In this document: piece by piece, positions 63,126-64,000 of the stretch | How the letters are laid out: each line of letters begins with the position of its first letter | How positions within the stretch are numbered: the stretch's first letter is position 1 | NCBI RefSeq assembly: GCF_030265065.1 | Contig: NC_080397.1 | Location: 64,798,501-64,862,500, forward strand | Source of the DNA: Corythoichthys intestinalis | Taxonomy: Eukaryota > Chordata > Actinopteri > Syngnathiformes > Syngnathidae | Reading direction: 5' to 3' | DNA: 64,000 bases | Program-made: the position numbers and the translations under genes | Notes under the pieces: generated by a model | What the model was told of the DNA's origin: nothing | Seen by the model: the letters and a program-made list of their open reading frames with translations, nothing else | The model's database searches: none

Positions 63126-64000
63126 GACACAGCCGCCCCTGATGTGATCCTTTTCATTTCATAAAAGGAACTGTGATGGAATCAGTCACTATTCAATCTA
63201 GAAACTATTTTCTCCACTAGAGGGCACTCATGCTCTTTGGACGAACAATGCTTCCTTTCTGTAAATGTTTTTATTTTTTCCTCGACAGAATTCACTGTTT
63301 TTTTGTATTTATTTGGCTTAATGTGGTTATGTAATAGGTTATACTGTATTTTTCAGACTATAAGTTTTTTTTCCATAGTTTGGCTGGGGGAGCGACTTAG
63401 GTGTGAAATTATTAACACATTATTATATCATTTCACATGTTTTGGTGTGACACTGATGGTTTGGTAAATGTGTTAGCATGTTCTTTATGCTATAGTTATC
63501 TGAATAATTCTTAATAGCTATGTTACGTTAACATACCGGCCACGTCCGCATTTCGTTGTTCATCCATCATGTAACATTGTCATACTGTAGACTTATTCAG
63601 CCTGTTGTTTTTAATTTGCCTTTCAAAATGACATATATGTTCTATGTGCTGGAGTTGATCAAATTTCCCCCAAAAATGCGATTTATACTCCAGTGTGACT
63701 TGTTTTTTTTTGTATTTTTTATAACAGTTTACAAAAAAATACCCCCCCCCAAAATAACTTTTTTTTTTTTTTAATCTAACATTGTAAGCAGTTACTCACA
63801 ATGTTACTCATGACTTGTGTACATTTTTCTCCACCAAATCCATTTTTGACTTGTACTTGAGTGCATTTTTTGGATGACTACTTTCACTTGAGTAATACTA
63901 TTTTGAAGTAGCGCTACTCTAACTTGAGTCAAATTTGAGCTACTCTACCTACCTCTGCCAATGAGTACACAGAGCCCTGACTTTTAAACTGTCCCTGTGG
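63126..64000. other. AT-rich right edge with one hAT-like end
   Basis: No gene. A stretch ending 'gctactctacctacctctg' (to about 63957) is the inverse of a common fish hAT terminus (CAGAGGTAGGTAGAGTAGC); the rest of the element is not identifiable. C and T runs lie at about 63740-63775. Confidence 0.4.

Overview
This window looks like teleost fish nuclear DNA, most like a percomorph. It has intron-rich vertebrate genes with GT-AG splicing, and dense hAT, Tc1/mariner and pogo DNA transposons. L2-type LINE tails and tRNA-derived SINEs with fish-style ends are also present. No bacterial or organellar features were seen. No species can be named from the sequence.

Host genes, left to right. (1) The last exon of a three-finger C2H2 zinc-finger gene (3407-4011, +). 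(2) A single-exon purb gene (18619-19584, -), divergent from (3) h2az2, the histone variant H2A.Z.2 (five coding exons, 20715-25283, +). The 1.1 kb between their start codons carries three copies of a 24-nt motif with opposed CCAAT boxes. (4) rnmt, the mRNA cap guanine-N7 methyltransferase (three coding exons, 26414-32906, +), with a recently expanded coding minisatellite at its N-terminus. (5) A large 11-exon gene (38938-61778, +) with consistent splice phases and a 1083-codon open frame. It joins acidic, Ser/Asp-rich cassette exons to two zinc-finger-like motifs and a tyrosine-recombinase-like core whose catalytic end looks degenerate. This is the most interesting locus here. Two of its exons arose by a tandem duplication whose breakpoint falls inside an older hAT transposon.

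The rest is mostly transposons, many with clean target-site duplications (TSDs): hAT copies with 8-bp TSDs at about 0.5, 6.0, 13.2, 15.9, 23.6, 36.3, 45.8 and 52.0 kb. Others are Tc1 copies at 11.0 and 52.2 kb, pogo copies at 30.6 and 56.0 kb, a TTAA-flanked element at 41.3 kb, L2 LINE 3' ends at 4.5, 7.6, 12.2 and 62.5 kb, and a fossil LTR-element fragment near 62 kb. Several are nested. The deepest stacks lie in rnmt intron 2 (29322-32416) and in intron 8 of the recombinase-like gene (51951-56734). In two cases a paralogous repeat copy in the same window preserves the empty site, so insertion order can be read directly.

Purb, H2A.Z and RNMT all act in the nucleus (promoter DNA and mRNA binding, nucleosome variant, cap methylation). 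They are independent genes and nothing here suggests a pathway linking them. Gene models were built by eye from splice signals and remembered protein families; no searches were run.
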